The notes beneath the pieces were generated by a model, which saw only the letters and a program-made list of their open reading frames with translations, had not been told where the DNA came from and did no database searches. Below, piece after piece: positions 11,301 through 22,551 of a stretch of DNA of 64,000 nucleotides. Each line of letters begins with the position of its first letter. Within the stretch, counting starts at the first letter, position 1. Origin of the DNA: Tachypleus tridentatus (Eukaryota > Arthropoda > Merostomata > Xiphosura > Limulidae); assembly GCF_004210375.1 (NCBI RefSeq), contig NC_134825.1:69679558-69743557 (forward strand). The letters are read 5' to 3'. The position numbers and the translations under genes are program-made.

Positions 11301-11602
11301 TAAACACGATTTAATAATGTGATAACGGGACACGAATCAGGGGAGAAGATATTTAGTACGATATGCTAACAAGTAAACCGCTCCCGGCATCAAACACATT
11401 ATAAACTTATGATTCTGTCATTCTAAAATAAAATCACATGCAACATAAATCTCTCCCATTACAAACTAAATTCTTAGGGGACGTTTTTCGCAATGAAGTG
11501 TATTTAAACCTATAAAGAGACACAATAAAAATCACTGTTACACATGGGATTTTTTTCATTTGAAAAGAAAGTATTGAATATATTTGGTATTCTTTCTGTC
11601 AT

Positions 11603-11877
11603 CAGACCCGGCATGGCCAAGCGTGTTAAGGCGTTCGACTCGTAATCCGAGGGTCGCGGGTTCGAATTCTGGTCGCGCTATACATGCTTGCCCTTTTAGC
11701 CGTGGGGGCGTTATAAGTGACGGTCAATCCCACTATTCGTTGGTAAAAGAGTAGCCCAAGAGTTGGCGGTGGGTGGTGGTGACTAACTGCCTTCCCTCTA
11801 GTCTTACACTGCTAAATTAGGGACGGCTAGCGCAGATAGCCCTCGAGTAGCTTTGCGCGAAATTCAAAACAAACAAA
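11603..11877 (+). repeat. SINE-A, full length with TSD
   Basis: Complete copy. A-box-like 'tggccaagcgtg', anticodon loop CTCGTAA, B box 'ggttcgaattc', all body blocks and a (CAAA)n tail. It is flanked by an exact 11-bp duplication, ctttctgtcat, at 11592-11602 and 11878-11888. It is one of the least diverged copies in the window, hence probably one of the youngest. Confidence 0.95.
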
Positions 11878-11888
11878 CTTTCTGTCAT

Positions 11889-12824
11889 TTTCGAATTATT
11901 CGACCCACATTTCACTTTCAACTACGTTTCGTGTGGATCAAGATGAACATATTCTTCTTAATTACTCTTTAAGCCTTATTAAAATTAGTCAAAGCGATCT
12001 TCATAGAAATTATTTTTATTTTACTATTAAATTGTATTTATAAAATAATTTGATGCGAAACTTATTTTCCGCAAAGGTGTTTGTAAAAAAATCTGTAATC
12101 ATTCATTATTTTCAGAATGTATAAGTAATGGATTTTACAAATTATTATATTTTACTTGTGTGTAAATATTCTGCAAAGGTTTGAGTCATTATTCAAGGAA
12201 AACCTGCAACCCATTCCATTGATACACCTGGTAGGTGTTAATATATTGCCGATATTTCCTGTAATTTACAATCTGGCATAAAAGAGTCCAAAAAATTATT
12301 ACAAAGCTGTATATCGAATAACATTTTAAAACACTATAGTTTGAAAAGCAACTTACAGAAAACCACCTGTAAGGCAGAATTTCCAAAATATAATGAAAAA
12401 ACTCATTTCGCCACCATTTTGTCACATATAAATTCTTTATATATAAATATATATTATATAGACTCTTGATGTTACTTGATGTACGATTTATCAGTCTTCA
12501 GCGGTATTTACTACGTGTTATTATTCTATACCATGAGTTCAAGTGATTTACGTTATACTAGATCTTGCTACCGCCTGACATATAATAGTTTCTGATTCTA
12601 CTTAATATACACTACCGTACAAATATAGTAGAGAATGGTATGCTAAATAGGAGTGACCTATCCTGTCCAAATTGGTGAGAAGTTCCAGGATATGTTTTGT
12701 ACCATGATTTTTGAGGATTGTAAAGTAGAAGCATACTAGGCCTTTTCCACAGTATGCTGTGCTTTCAGAAAGCAGCTTGGTGTAAATAATATCTGGTGTA
12801 TTGCTGACAGTAAGAATACGCCTG
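11889..12824. other. AT-rich intergenic DNA, nothing recognised
   Basis: No shared repeat and no convincing ORF. The minus-strand reading frames at 12189-12425 and 12602-12910 carry no motif; the second overlaps the start of the Tc1 fossil that lies on the other strand. Confidence 0.4.
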
Positions 12825-13960
12825 GCTGCAACTGAGGGAATTACAAGGATTCGCAGGCAATGGTCAGTGGATAAAAAATCCATGGACAGAAAGTGCAATT
12901 CGGGCCGCAAGGAACGACTGAATCCAAGGGACAGACAGCACGCATTTTATGAGAAGAAACAGGCAGTGACATCTAGAAAAACCCACTTCTGACTTCAACA
13001 AACACTGCACTGGAAGAAATCTGTATTTATGACAACCATACATGGGAGATACGGCAAATTGTTGTTTGAAGTAGATTGGCAACCTGCAAATTGCATAGGT
13101 CTGTGAAAAACAACAACGTTCGCCTACAGCATTGCCATGAAGGAATAGATTCGACCGTTTTACAATTATCACTTAGATTACTACTAAACCTGTTATATCC
13201 TAGTTGGTTTGACAAGCCCTGATACTGTGTGAAACATACGTCTGTTTATGGCAGAGGTAGTATGGTTGACATATTATAACATATTGTTTTTTTTTTAATT
13301 TCACTCATAAGTTCTAAGAATTGAAAGTGTGTAGTGCAATTGGACGAATCAACTTTCACGCTGTTTAGTCTGACGGTACAACGACGGTATGGTGGAAAGT
13401 CCACGAAGAGTGCACTGCCTCATGGACTCTCCCAAAACTAGGCTTACATCATGCCTACTATTCAGGCTCTTGGTAGAGGGTGTCATGGTCTGGGGTATGT
13501 TTTATTGGCATGAGACAACTTCTTTGATAAATTTGGATGTTACATCTGTGATGTACCTAAACATAACTAACCACGTTCACTCACCAATTCTCACTGCCTA
13601 TCAATATGGTTATGGTGTTAGAAAAATACGTAGTTTCAAGAAATCTATTTGACAGAAAAGTACAATACATTTCATGAGCAAAATGAGAAAGGTAATGCAT
13701 ATATCAAAATTTAAAACCATTGAGCACATAGCCAAATTTGTGTAGGAATGGTTTTATGAGTATGAAATGGACCTCGGCCACCTCTGTTGGCCACTACTGT
13801 CTTCAAGTGGTAAGTATCTGATTGAGTACATTGTGGATGTTCTGAAATACTGTATCAGACGTAGTTCACCATTACACGAATCTTATGCAGAACTGTATCT
13901 ACTGGTAAAAATGTATCTCAAGACGGCTGGTATGGGTATCTCAGTCCTTGGTATTGGTAA
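12825..13960 (+). pseudogene. Tc1-like transposase, heavily decayed
   Basis: Pieces of a Tc1/mariner-superfamily transposase appear in order on the plus strand in shifting frames. Near 12887 is CNSGRKERLNPRDRQ (end of the DNA-binding region). Near 13395 is VWWKVHEE, in the place of the usual VWR-P-E block. Near 13470-13530 is a segment resembling the G-G-SVMVWG block (GVMVWGMFYWHE). From about 13735 come EWFYEYEMDLGHL and then YIVDVLKY, equivalent to the EWFEEH..L and IEPLWDVLE blocks. The catalytic Asp/Glu positions are not recoverable: the usual SPDLNPIE segment reads SSSGKYLIEY. No terminal inverted repeats were identified. At 13909-13945 a 'ctcaagacggctggtatggg' tag like the foldback ends abuts the fossil. 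Confidence 0.6.
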
Positions 13961-14034
13961 ATATGTTATGCTAGTTGTTAGTCCTATTTGATATGTATTA
14001 TTTTAGTTATTGGTAGAACTTGATATATGCATCC

Positions 14035-14155
14035 AGGTGAATCAGCGGTAATCTTGAGAAGTTATAATGCTAAAGTTCGTGGTTTGATCTCTTCTGTGAG
14101 CACAGCACAGATAACCCATTGTGTTGCTCTGAGATTACCAATAAACAAACAATAC
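14035..14155 (+). repeat. SINE-B1, diverged
   Basis: Head 'gaatcagcggtaatcttg', then 'gttataatgctaaa', B-box-like 'ggtttgatctc', and the tail 'cccattgtgttgctctg' plus 'aataaacaaac'. Confidence 0.75.
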
Positions 14156-14262
14156 AGTAGTTGCATTGTAATAACTTTGTTCTACTTGATACACATTGTT
14201 CCATCCATGAGTGCAACATATATATGATACAAATCCTTTTACAGTTCTTACATGTTTGTTTG

Positions 14263-14542
14263 AGGGCCTGGCATGGCCTAGTGCGTTAAGGCGTGCACTT
14301 CGTAATCTGAGGGTCGCGGGTTCGCGCCCGAGTCGCGCCAAAACATGCTCGCCCTCCCAGCCGTGGGGGCGTTATAATGTGACGGTCAATCCCACTTTTC
14401 GTTGGTAAAAGAGTAGCCCAAGAGTTGGCGGTGGGTGGTGATGACTAGCTGCCTTCCCTCTAGTCTTACACTGCTAAATTAGGGACGGCTAGCACAGATA
14501 GCCCTCGAGTAGCTTTGTGCGAAATTTCAAAACAAACAAACA
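14263..14542 (+). repeat. SINE-A, full length with TSD
   Basis: Complete copy from 'gcctggcatggcctagtgc' to the (CAAA)n tail, flanked by a 9-bp exact repeat atgtttgtt at 14252-14260 and 14543-14551. The apparent ORFs across it (14135-14341 minus, 14211-14408 plus) are repeat translation. Confidence 0.94.
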
Positions 14543-14555
14543 ATGTTTGTTATAA

Positions 14556-14674
14556 ACGTCACTTTATAACGCCCCTACGGCTGAGAGGGCGAGCATGGTT
14601 TGTGCGACGGGAATTCGAACCCGCGACCCTCAGATTAGGAGTCGAGCGCCTTAACCACCTGGCCATGCCGAGCC
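14556..14674 (-). repeat. SINE-A, 5' half only, opposite orientation
   Basis: The minus-strand tRNA-like head ('cggcatggccaggtggtta' reading inward from 14674) and the body up to 'ttataaagtgacg' are present, but the 3' half is absent. It lies about 14 bp from the end of the preceding plus-strand SINE-A. The B box is intact ('ggttcgaattcc'). Confidence 0.88.
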
Positions 14675-16113
14675 TTTCTTCAAACTATTTTTATCTATCG
14701 GTTAATCTAATTTTGGTTATATTTACACATTTGTGATATTTGTTTCTCAATTCAATTAAACGAGTTAAATGTTTTACAGAAAGCCAATAATTGGTAAACT
14801 TGTGTTATTTGCAAATGCTTTAATTTTACATTAAAACTAACCACCATTTATTCTGGTGATGACTTTTTAACAAATGAACAAACTGTCTACGTGACGGTCA
14901 TAAAATGATCTTTTATTGTAAAATGACAACAAAATACCTGTTTGATATTGTAATAGTAACAAAGGAACAGAGTGCCTGCATGACAGTCATAAAATCTATG
15001 ATTTGTAAAAACAAAACAGATTGATTATATGACGGTCATAAAGCTATGGATTGTTGAAGATAAATGCATTATTATTTTTCCAGTTTTCGTCACTTTCTGT
15101 AGCTAAAAGTATTAGTTTCTTTGGTGCATTGTTTGAAGTGTTAGATTACAGTTTTAACTAAATCACTAAAAGCACGGAAACCAAATTCCTTTACTTGAGA
15201 TTCTGCATCCAATCACAATAGCTCATCCTTTTTCGTATTATTTTGATCTCTATAAAACACGAAAACATTCCCTCGATTTTCAGTATTAAAACTGTATCTT
15301 TGAGACATTTCATTTTTCAATACACACACTTTCACCATTATTTAACACTAAAAACACTTATATGACGTAAACAATGTGCTTTACGGTTTTAAATGCTTAA
15401 GCCTAATTCCTAAGCGGCAGTTGGTACTATTTTCAGGCTTGTAAGTTAATTTAGACAATCTAATACATTAAGCCTATAACTGTGAAGTTCCTTTAGATCA
15501 GTCATATAGTGGATTCTAAACCTCTTTATTGTGTCAAATAAAGCCTATACTTGATTGGATATGTACGGTGGTGCTGTGTTACAAATGTTGATGTATATTT
15601 TAAGTGTTGGAAATGCAACGATATTCCCGCTTTCTTTTGCTTCTCTCACATACGCATGCCACTGTAACTTTGTTCGTATCGGAAATCCATACACCCCAAC
15701 ATCTAGCAGTACGGGTTGTGGACTGTATGGCTAAATACACCAGCGGATTTGGATCTATAGAATTTTTTTTCACATATAGTTGGAAAGGCTTTTTTTTTTT
15801 TTACAGTAGCAGTATCAGTGTTCCAGTCATATTATTTCTTTATAGTTTTTGTAAGTTTGTTCAGTCACCGTAATATTGAGAATATATCTTATTTACCCTG
15901 TTGTATTAAATTAATATTTTATTTAATCTTCCATGTTAAGCTCGTATGTTATTTAACTTGACATTAAGCTGACACCTACTCGCCATCACGTTGTGTTAAG
16001 TTTGTCTAACTACAAAAGTACTTTAAAACGAAGTTGTGTAGTTATAAAGCTTCAATCCATGAATTACAGAAAATATTTTAATTTAAACATCTGAGAGAAA
16101 GAAGTGAGTAAAG
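14675..16113. other. AT-rich intergenic DNA
   Basis: The short phrase 'gacggtcataaa' recurs with variations at about 14894, 14984 and 15032, hinting at a few degenerate ~50-90 bp units. No gene was recognised; the ORF at 15604-15873 has no motif and ends in low-complexity T runs. Confidence 0.4.
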
Positions 16114-16240
16114 GCCCCCCTCCTCCGTTGTACAGCGGTATGTCTGTGGACTTACAACACTGAACACCGGGTTTCGATGCCCGTTGTGGGCAGAGCACAC
16201 AGAGCCCATCGTGTAGCTTTGTGATTCATTTCAAAACAAC
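16114..16240 (+). repeat. SINE-B1 copy
   Basis: Near-consensus copy. 'ttgtacagcggtatgtctg', loop 'cttacaac', B-box-like 'gggtttcgatgcccg', 'tgtgggcagagcacac', 'gtgtagctttgtgattc', and an 'aaaacaacg' tail. Confidence 0.88.
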
Positions 16241-16699
16241 GAATAACAACTTGATTAAAAAAATTGACTATTGGTTTACTTGTTCTTAAGAACGGTTTCT
16301 CGGTTAAGAGTATTGAGTATGTTATTTGTATCTTGTTAAGCGATCAATTACGTTTCCTTATTAGATCCATTTCAATCAACTACGATTGCTTTTTTCTGTT
16401 ATTTTTTAGTCTTGAGTATACATGTTGTGCGAGAAGGACGACAGAAAGGGAACATAAAACGGTTAAGAACACCTGCATTTTGGCGCTTGTCACTTTAACC
16501 AGATTTATTACTTAATGGATCAGTTCCTGCTAAAGTAGTGTATTAACTAATATTTAACCATATTTCTGATCATTCTGTCCAATGGCTAAGAATCTCCGAG
16601 TAAATGACCTCCGATGTCATTCTTGACTGATCAAACGTTACGAACTTATTGCCTTGGGTGAAGCTTCCACCTTCGCCTTCAAAGACTACTAGGTGGCGC

Positions 16700-16840
16700 A
16701 TTCCTTGATGACGAGAAACCCACTTGAAATAAACATGTATCTCAGAATGGCTGGTATGTGTAATGACATTTTTACTAATAACGCAGAGAACAAAGTTTCG
16801 ACCTTCCTAAGTCATCTTCAAGCTGACAAAGAGAGATAAA
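16700..16840. mobile_element. PLE-derived terminal fragment, half of a foldback
   Basis: Begins with 'gatgacgagaaacccacttg' (16707-16726). Then comes 'atggctggtatgtgta', matching the end of the 9501-9669 palindrome, and then 'gtttcgaccttcctaagtc' plus 'atcttcaagctgac', the central part of that palindrome. The second arm is not present. On the minus strand the core reads TTGAAGA..GAAAC, with the first consensus C changed. Confidence 0.55.
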
Positions 16841-18641
16841 TAGGTGGCGCATTACTATATCAGAATTCTTGGGCTTTAAAAGAGGGAGAATGATGTGTGT
16901 TTGAATGGCACCAGTCGTGAAGAAAAACAATAAAACGAACGACTGATCAAATAAAATGTTTATATTTCATATTTGTATTTTATACCAAGCTTAAAAATGT
17001 ATAACTTCGGACAATCTTAACTATTTCAAATTAATTTTTAAAATAAAACCGTAATTTTAGAATTTGATTTGTACACAATAGTTCCTCTTATGGCGTATTA
17101 CTCTGAAGTTTTATGTATTAATTCAAGAGAAAAGTTTATTTATTTGTTGTTAATTACAATGACACACAGTGGACTGTTTGGGTTTTGCCCGTTTCGGGTA
17201 TCTAAATCTGGTATTTAGGCTGCTGATTTACCGCTGTGTCACTGGGAGTTCAGGGGTATGGATTGGTATTTCTTTCAGTAAAGTCCACCGAGCTGTTCAA
17301 GTGAACATTCGTTAAAACATCACACTGAAAGCAACAGAAGGAATATTGTGGAGGAATTATACGTCAACCATGTGAAATAACTACAGTAGTTTCATCACAC
17401 TGATAACTATTTTTTGTCCCACCTTTGACCATTTAGTTTTATGAACGAACCACACTTTTCAATCAGGATACGAGAAAGGTGTTATGGACATTTTATCATA
17501 TAAATTGTTTTATATTTTTGCAAGAAAGTCAATTAAAGCAAAACACGTAAACATTTGCTTTGAATAAAATCATAATTCTATACGAACTCTGCGGCGTCGT
17601 AACCACAAAAGATGCGACCTCTCGCATGAAAAGTAACTTGACCGCCTACATTTATTTCCCTATAATTGTAGTTACGATTTGATTCTGACTCCCCTCTGAA
17701 ATAGCTGGTGAATATTTACACCTCTTGCACTCTATCTGTTTTTTCTGTCTGTATATCTGTTCGATTATTTACATACTTATTTATCTGTTTTATCTGCCTA
17801 CCCATTCATTCATTCATTCGTTTATCCATCGTTCTATCTGTGATAATCCTAAAGGTAAGTCAACTCAGCTTCATCTCGGTAAAAATTGTCATCATCTCAC
17901 ACAAAAATAATGCCTCACGAAACAATCTTAACTTGTTTCAGTTTTTGTTATTAAAACAAAAACGCGCAAAGAGATGTCAAAAACCACTAGTTAAACTAAT
18001 ATAATCGATAAATCTGAAACCACAAACATAAGCTTTTAACTTATTTTTTGATATCACTCAAACAATATGTGACTTTTACTTCAGCATACATACGAATGTT
18101 TGTTATAACTTTTCAAAACTTGTAGTTTCAAAATTGTATATTATGTAGACACTATCATGAAACTGTCCTTTCCCTTAACTCTAATTTTTTAAACATGCCA
18201 GTCAAATTACAAACAATTAAAGGCTTTGAAATATCAAAATTCGTGTACAGTTTAATTAATTTATAAACAGACGCACATGTGTATGTTATATTAGACTTCT
18301 GTGAAGATGTAATATAATGTTGCAATATTCATCAAAAGAAAAGAGGCATATTACCTATTATTACTGGCTAATATTTACCAAAATCAAAATCTCATGAGCG
18401 CACGCTCACTAACCATGTTTCATTTCTCTCCACAAAACCGCTCCCGAGTTAAGTTATGATCTTGATACTTGTACAAACACCACTACATAAACAATTCCAG
18501 ACCTGGATACGTTTGTCAGTGTCCAGTAAAATCAGCATCACAGGTTCAGAAGCGGAAACTCCTCGAAGCTTTGCATGCCCTACTGATGCTTCCTGTAATT
18601 ATGAGAGTCAGTACTGTCCTAAGTCATTAGTCAAGTTTGTT
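16841..18641. other. AT-rich intergenic DNA with a SINE-B fragment
   Basis: Contains the SINE-B1 fragment at 17175-17252 and a short 'cattcattcattcatt'-type run near 17803-17822. The segment 18456-18620 has an EGF-like phrase (see findings) but no sustained frame. Confidence 0.4.
17175..17252 (-). repeat. SINE-B1 fragment
   Basis: Minus-strand head 'cccagtgacacagcggtaaa' to the 'cgaaacgggcaaaac' side of the B box. The tail is not evident. Confidence 0.65.
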
Positions 18642-18750
18642 TTCTTATAGCAAAGCTACATCGGGCTATCTGCTAAGCCCACCGAGGGGAATCGAACCCC
18701 TGATTGTAGGGTTATAAACCCGAAGACATACCGCTGTACTAGTGGGGGCA
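18642..18750 (-). repeat. SINE-B2 copy
   Basis: Minus strand: 'cccccactagtacagcggta', loop region 'gtttataac', B box 'ggggttcgattcccc' (intact, near 18690), 'tgggcttagcagatagcc', and the tail 'tagctttgctataag'. Confidence 0.9.
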
Positions 18751-20329
18751 TTTGTCAACTTATGCATTATCGTCGAAAAATGTTTATTTTTCTTGTTGTT
18801 ACATTTTTTGTTATTTGTGATGCTGAAACTAACTTATCGTTTCCGAGTGAAGATCTAAATTTAGTTTCATAGATTTCTTAAAATAATCTGCGTTAACGAA
18901 AATTTTAATTTACAAACATGTTTGTAAAGTATCTGATCAATCAGAGTAAAATTACACGTTAAATCAATCAAATCAGATTATTTTCTCATGAAATTCCTTT
19001 TGAATATGAAGTTTAAATGATTGAAAGAAAAATATTCTCAATATACAAGAAAGTAGCGAGAAGGTAACATATTCTAATCAATTATGTTACTAATGTTGTT
19101 ACAAAGATGCCACTCAGATGAAACAGAAAGTTGGGTGAATATAACATTATAGGGTACAGGTTTATATTTCAGTGAACTGTGTCTATGTTTTTAGTAAAGA
19201 AGGAGATGGTACACACTAAACATATTTAGTTTAAAACATAGTAGAAGACAACCATAATAAAAAACAAAAGAAGGACATGTTTTTAATGAATGTGCAACAC
19301 TAGTAAGAGAAGGAATGTGAAATGGAAAAAAAAAACATCTTTATTCACTGGCTTACAAAAGTTCAGTGAGCCCCTCTCCTATTTGTAAGCTACTCTGAAA
19401 AAATTACATTGGTTGAAAAACACAGTTAAACTAAAAAAAGATCTGAGTTAAGCTAAGAACAAAGCATTTGATGTACATAAACAAAAGGCTTTAAACATCA
19501 GTAACACATGATTGTGTGATACAAGAAATAATCATTTAACAGAACTAAACAAACTCCTGTAACAAATAAAATTTAAACTAAAACAAAATGCTTTTTAAGA
19601 AATACAGCATGCTAAATAAACACTTTTAAAAGCATATAATTAAAACAAGAACAAAAAATACCCTTAGTACTAAACAAAAATAGGACGTGTAGTAAATCAA
19701 AGTAAAACACAATGGAATTGAACACATATGTATAATAGGACCCAAAACTTTATACGTTTAACTGGTCAACATCTTAAAATACTCTTCGTAACATTAACGG
19801 ACGTAACAAAATAAAATTATTCACATTGTTAGAACACAACTTGAGTACTCATAACTCTAGAAATCGGGTTTCGATACTCGTGATGGGCAGAACACTGACA
19901 GAAATTCGTGTAAGAAATGTCGTTGAAAGCTTACACATAAATCACAACATATACACAGGAAACAAGATCAACTGTTTATATTGCATATATATATATATTT
20001 ATATCAAGAAATATATAAATAGACATATTATAAACATACATATTGCAAGAAACATACAAGTATATATTACGTAAATATACATATAATAAGCCTTTCAAAA
20101 ATACTAAGAAATGAAGAAACATTATACATATCTGAAATTAATAATAAAAACTCAACCAATAAATCATCACAAGCATAAATATAAATAACTTAGATGAAGA
20201 AGGTAGAGTTCCTTTTTTTGAGAAGCCCAACAGCAAGTCCTCCAACATAACTCTAGATTTTCGGTATACCATTATGGTATAGTGGATGGTTTCTCATAGT
20301 TCACATCAGGATTTTCTATTCCATCTGCA
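18751..20329. other. AT-rich intergenic DNA with a SINE-B piece
   Basis: A-rich on the plus strand from about 19200 to 20150. The only recognised item is a SINE-B1 middle fragment at 19846-19905 ('cgggtttcgatactcgtga' and 'gggcagaacac'). The ORF at 19826-20074 runs through it and is not a gene. Confidence 0.4.
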
Positions 20330-21460
20330 CTGATGGCTCTCTGGGTGTTAGTTTTCAGTTGCCAGTGGAATTACTTACACAACGATTCAGCATCATGACA
20401 GCTGAAATAGCCTTTACTTCAGAATCAGAATGTTCAATTAATGGACAGGGTCTTTTCTCCCCATGTGGTGAAACAATCCATCTGAATTTTCGTGTTGTAC
20501 TCCAGGAACGATGCCTTATGACAACATCATACATCTGCAACGTTGTGATGCAATGTGCTATTATCTCTTTCGGATTTTTAAAACGCATAAGCCATGTCAG
20601 CGACACAAGTGAGAGCGAAATTTCTGAAACATAAATAATTGTGGTAGTGTTTCACGAAGGCCAAAACTGCAGGTAGTTATGTTTTCATTACAGAGTATTA
20701 GGATTCAAGAACTGGGGCGTAAGACTAAGCCATATTCTGCGATAACACTGTATTTTTCGTTATGGAGCAATAGGACTCAAGAACTGGGTTGTAAAACGAA
20801 GCCATATTCCATGATAACACTGTTTCGACTCCACTATTGCTAGGAACTCATCCAAAAAGAATTAACAGTCGTCTGATGAATATGCCAGCATTAGAGATTC
20901 TATTGAAGCACACTTCAAAGACAGGATTGCATGCTCGTACACTTTAGTCCAATTAAAATACATATCAGCTTTAGTAAGATCAGACTTTGGAGAGGTAGTC
21001 TTTAAACTTTCCTTCCATTACAAGTTTGGTCCTGTTTTAAACCATTGCAATCTTTGCAGAACCAGTTGAGACATCCTTTCTGTCCTCTGTGTGACCAAGA
21101 AATTCTACTTGTACATACTTCCTCCGCTTTAACTTTAATCTTCTTCAGTCCTAAGATTCTTATCTATTGCAAAACCATTGACAGATTCATTAAAATCAGA
21201 CTTGAACGTTCAGCCAATAGTAAAATAACATCTGTGGTGATCGGCCATTCCTCCCACTCCAGTTTCTCAGAGGCGAACGGAATATCACATGATTCCAAAC
21301 TAAAATAAATTATCGCAAGTGGTAAAAGCAATTCGACCCTCCTCTTAATATCCGTTTTGATATACCAACATTTGGAGGTCAGATCGAAAGGGTTAAAACG
21401 TTTAGCACTTTTCAATACCTTCATACCTTATTATCTGCGTATGCGCAAGAGAGGTATCAA
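20330..21460 (-). pseudogene. Ty3/gypsy retrotransposon pol remnant (RT to RNase H)
   Basis: Reading the minus strand from about 21440 down, VLKSAKRFNPFDL matches the RT block usually written (L)-GAK-FS-LDL. After it comes KCWYIKTDIKRRVEL (usual GYWQI-MDP-DREKTAF), then IYFSLESCDIPFASEKLE (usual F-VMPFGLCNAPATFQRLM). Near 21140 VEFLGH fits the block after the catalytic site. At the far end, SLTWLMRFKNPKE..LQMYDVVIRHR (20450-20606) matches the RNase H end of Ty3/gypsy pol. Several stops and frameshifts occur and the YVDD-type catalytic motif was not found. Gag, protease, integrase and LTRs were not recognised, so this is an isolated fossil. The family would make cDNA in cytoplasmic particles for integration. 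Confidence 0.68.
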
Positions 21461-21540
21461 TGTGCATCACAGCATTCATTTAGTGAAAAGCAACATAGGA
21501 TCTGCTTATGTGTTGTAGTTTAATAAAAGTAGCATCGTGA

Positions 21541-22285
21541 CCAAGAAAAGCAAGGAAGTGCGTTATTCATGGTAAAAAGTAACCCTCTTTTTCAGTAAGA
21601 TGAAATAATGCATTTTATTCATAGTGAAAACTAGCTCCTGTTTCAGAGAAGTGAGACAGTAAGATCTGGCTCCATATCCATGAATAGTATGACTATATTA
21701 TATTTATTTATAGTAAAAAATATCTTGAGTTCTCGAAAAGTGAAAGAGTGCGTGTTTCTCACAGCAAATAAGAGGGAATCCTCAATAGCCGCGTCACTTT
21801 AATATTTTTTAGTTAGGATTAGGGTATATTAAGGTATGAGAAGTTTTCCTTGTTATCAGCTGTATTTTTTGTACCAGCAACACCAAGTGTGGGGCGCGCG
21901 CGCACCAGATTCGATTTTAATACTCAACATGATTTCTACCAGCCTACTTTCAAATTGAAATTCGTTGTGGCAGGATTACAGCAAATTAATCTATGAGAGA
22001 CTGTATTTGATCAAATACATTAATCGAAAAGGTTTCATTTCTTGAAACCAAAACTGTAATTACATTTCAAATCGGTCAAGAGATGACGGTGCTATGAGAT
22101 AAATGTTTGTACTTGACAATGCCATGACCAAAAACAAAATACATGTTCCTTAAAAACGAGATAACGTGTTATTTATAGTAAAAACTAATCGTGTCCCAGA
22201 AAAGTGAAATAGTACGTTTCCTACATCGAAACTTACGGTTCTGAAAGTAAGACAATGTGTTATTCGTAGCAAAAATTAACCCCTC
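21541..22285. repeat. Degenerate 46-50 bp minisatellite in two clusters
   Basis: Units starting 'cagaaaagtgaaatagtgc' and continuing 'gttattcatagtaaaaact' plus 'aacccct' can be aligned at about 21541, 21591, 21641 (broken) and 21709-21776. They recur at 22146, 22194 and 22239. The space between holds unrelated sequence, including a short alternating GC stretch near 21893-21903. Confidence 0.6.
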
Positions 22286-22310
22286 TTCATTAAAATATTA
22301 CTGGTTAGGA

Positions 22311-22551
22311 CAGCCCAGCATGGCCAGATAGTTAAGGAACTCGACTCGTAATCTGAAGGTCGCGGGTTCGAATCCCCATCACACCAAACATGATTGCTCT
22401 TTCAGCCAATGTTTCGATCAATCCCATTAGTAAAATTCATTGGTAAAAGAGTAGCCCAAGAGTTGGCGGTGGGTAATGATGACTAGCTGCCTTCTTACAC
22501 TGCTGATGGACGGCTAGGGCAGATAGCTCTTATGTAGCTTTGCGCGACTTA
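22311..22551 (+). repeat. SINE-A, internally eroded
   Basis: Good tRNA head with loop CTCGTAA and B box 'ggttcgaatcc', then a body with small deletions (around the 'gttataatgtgacgg' block and the 'ccctctagtc' block), ending 'tagctttgcgcga' without a clear CAAA tail. Confidence 0.9.

Noticed and set aside
11606..11680. Possible genuine tRNA gene (CTCGTAA loop, intact B box)
   Set aside because: The same head occurs in about 20 copies, each followed by the same ~200-bp body and (CAAA)n tail, so it is a SINE head and not a tRNA gene.
12602..13215. Several minus-strand ORFs (102, 102 and 62 codons)
   Set aside because: They overlap the plus-strand Tc1 fossil and each other in different frames without motifs.
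15604..15873. 89-codon ORF
   Set aside because: No motif, runs into T homopolymers coding for Phe, and shows no splice or poly(A) context.
20359..20634. 91-codon plus-strand ORF
   Set aside because: Antisense to the Ty3/gypsy RNase H region, which has the recognisable blocks.
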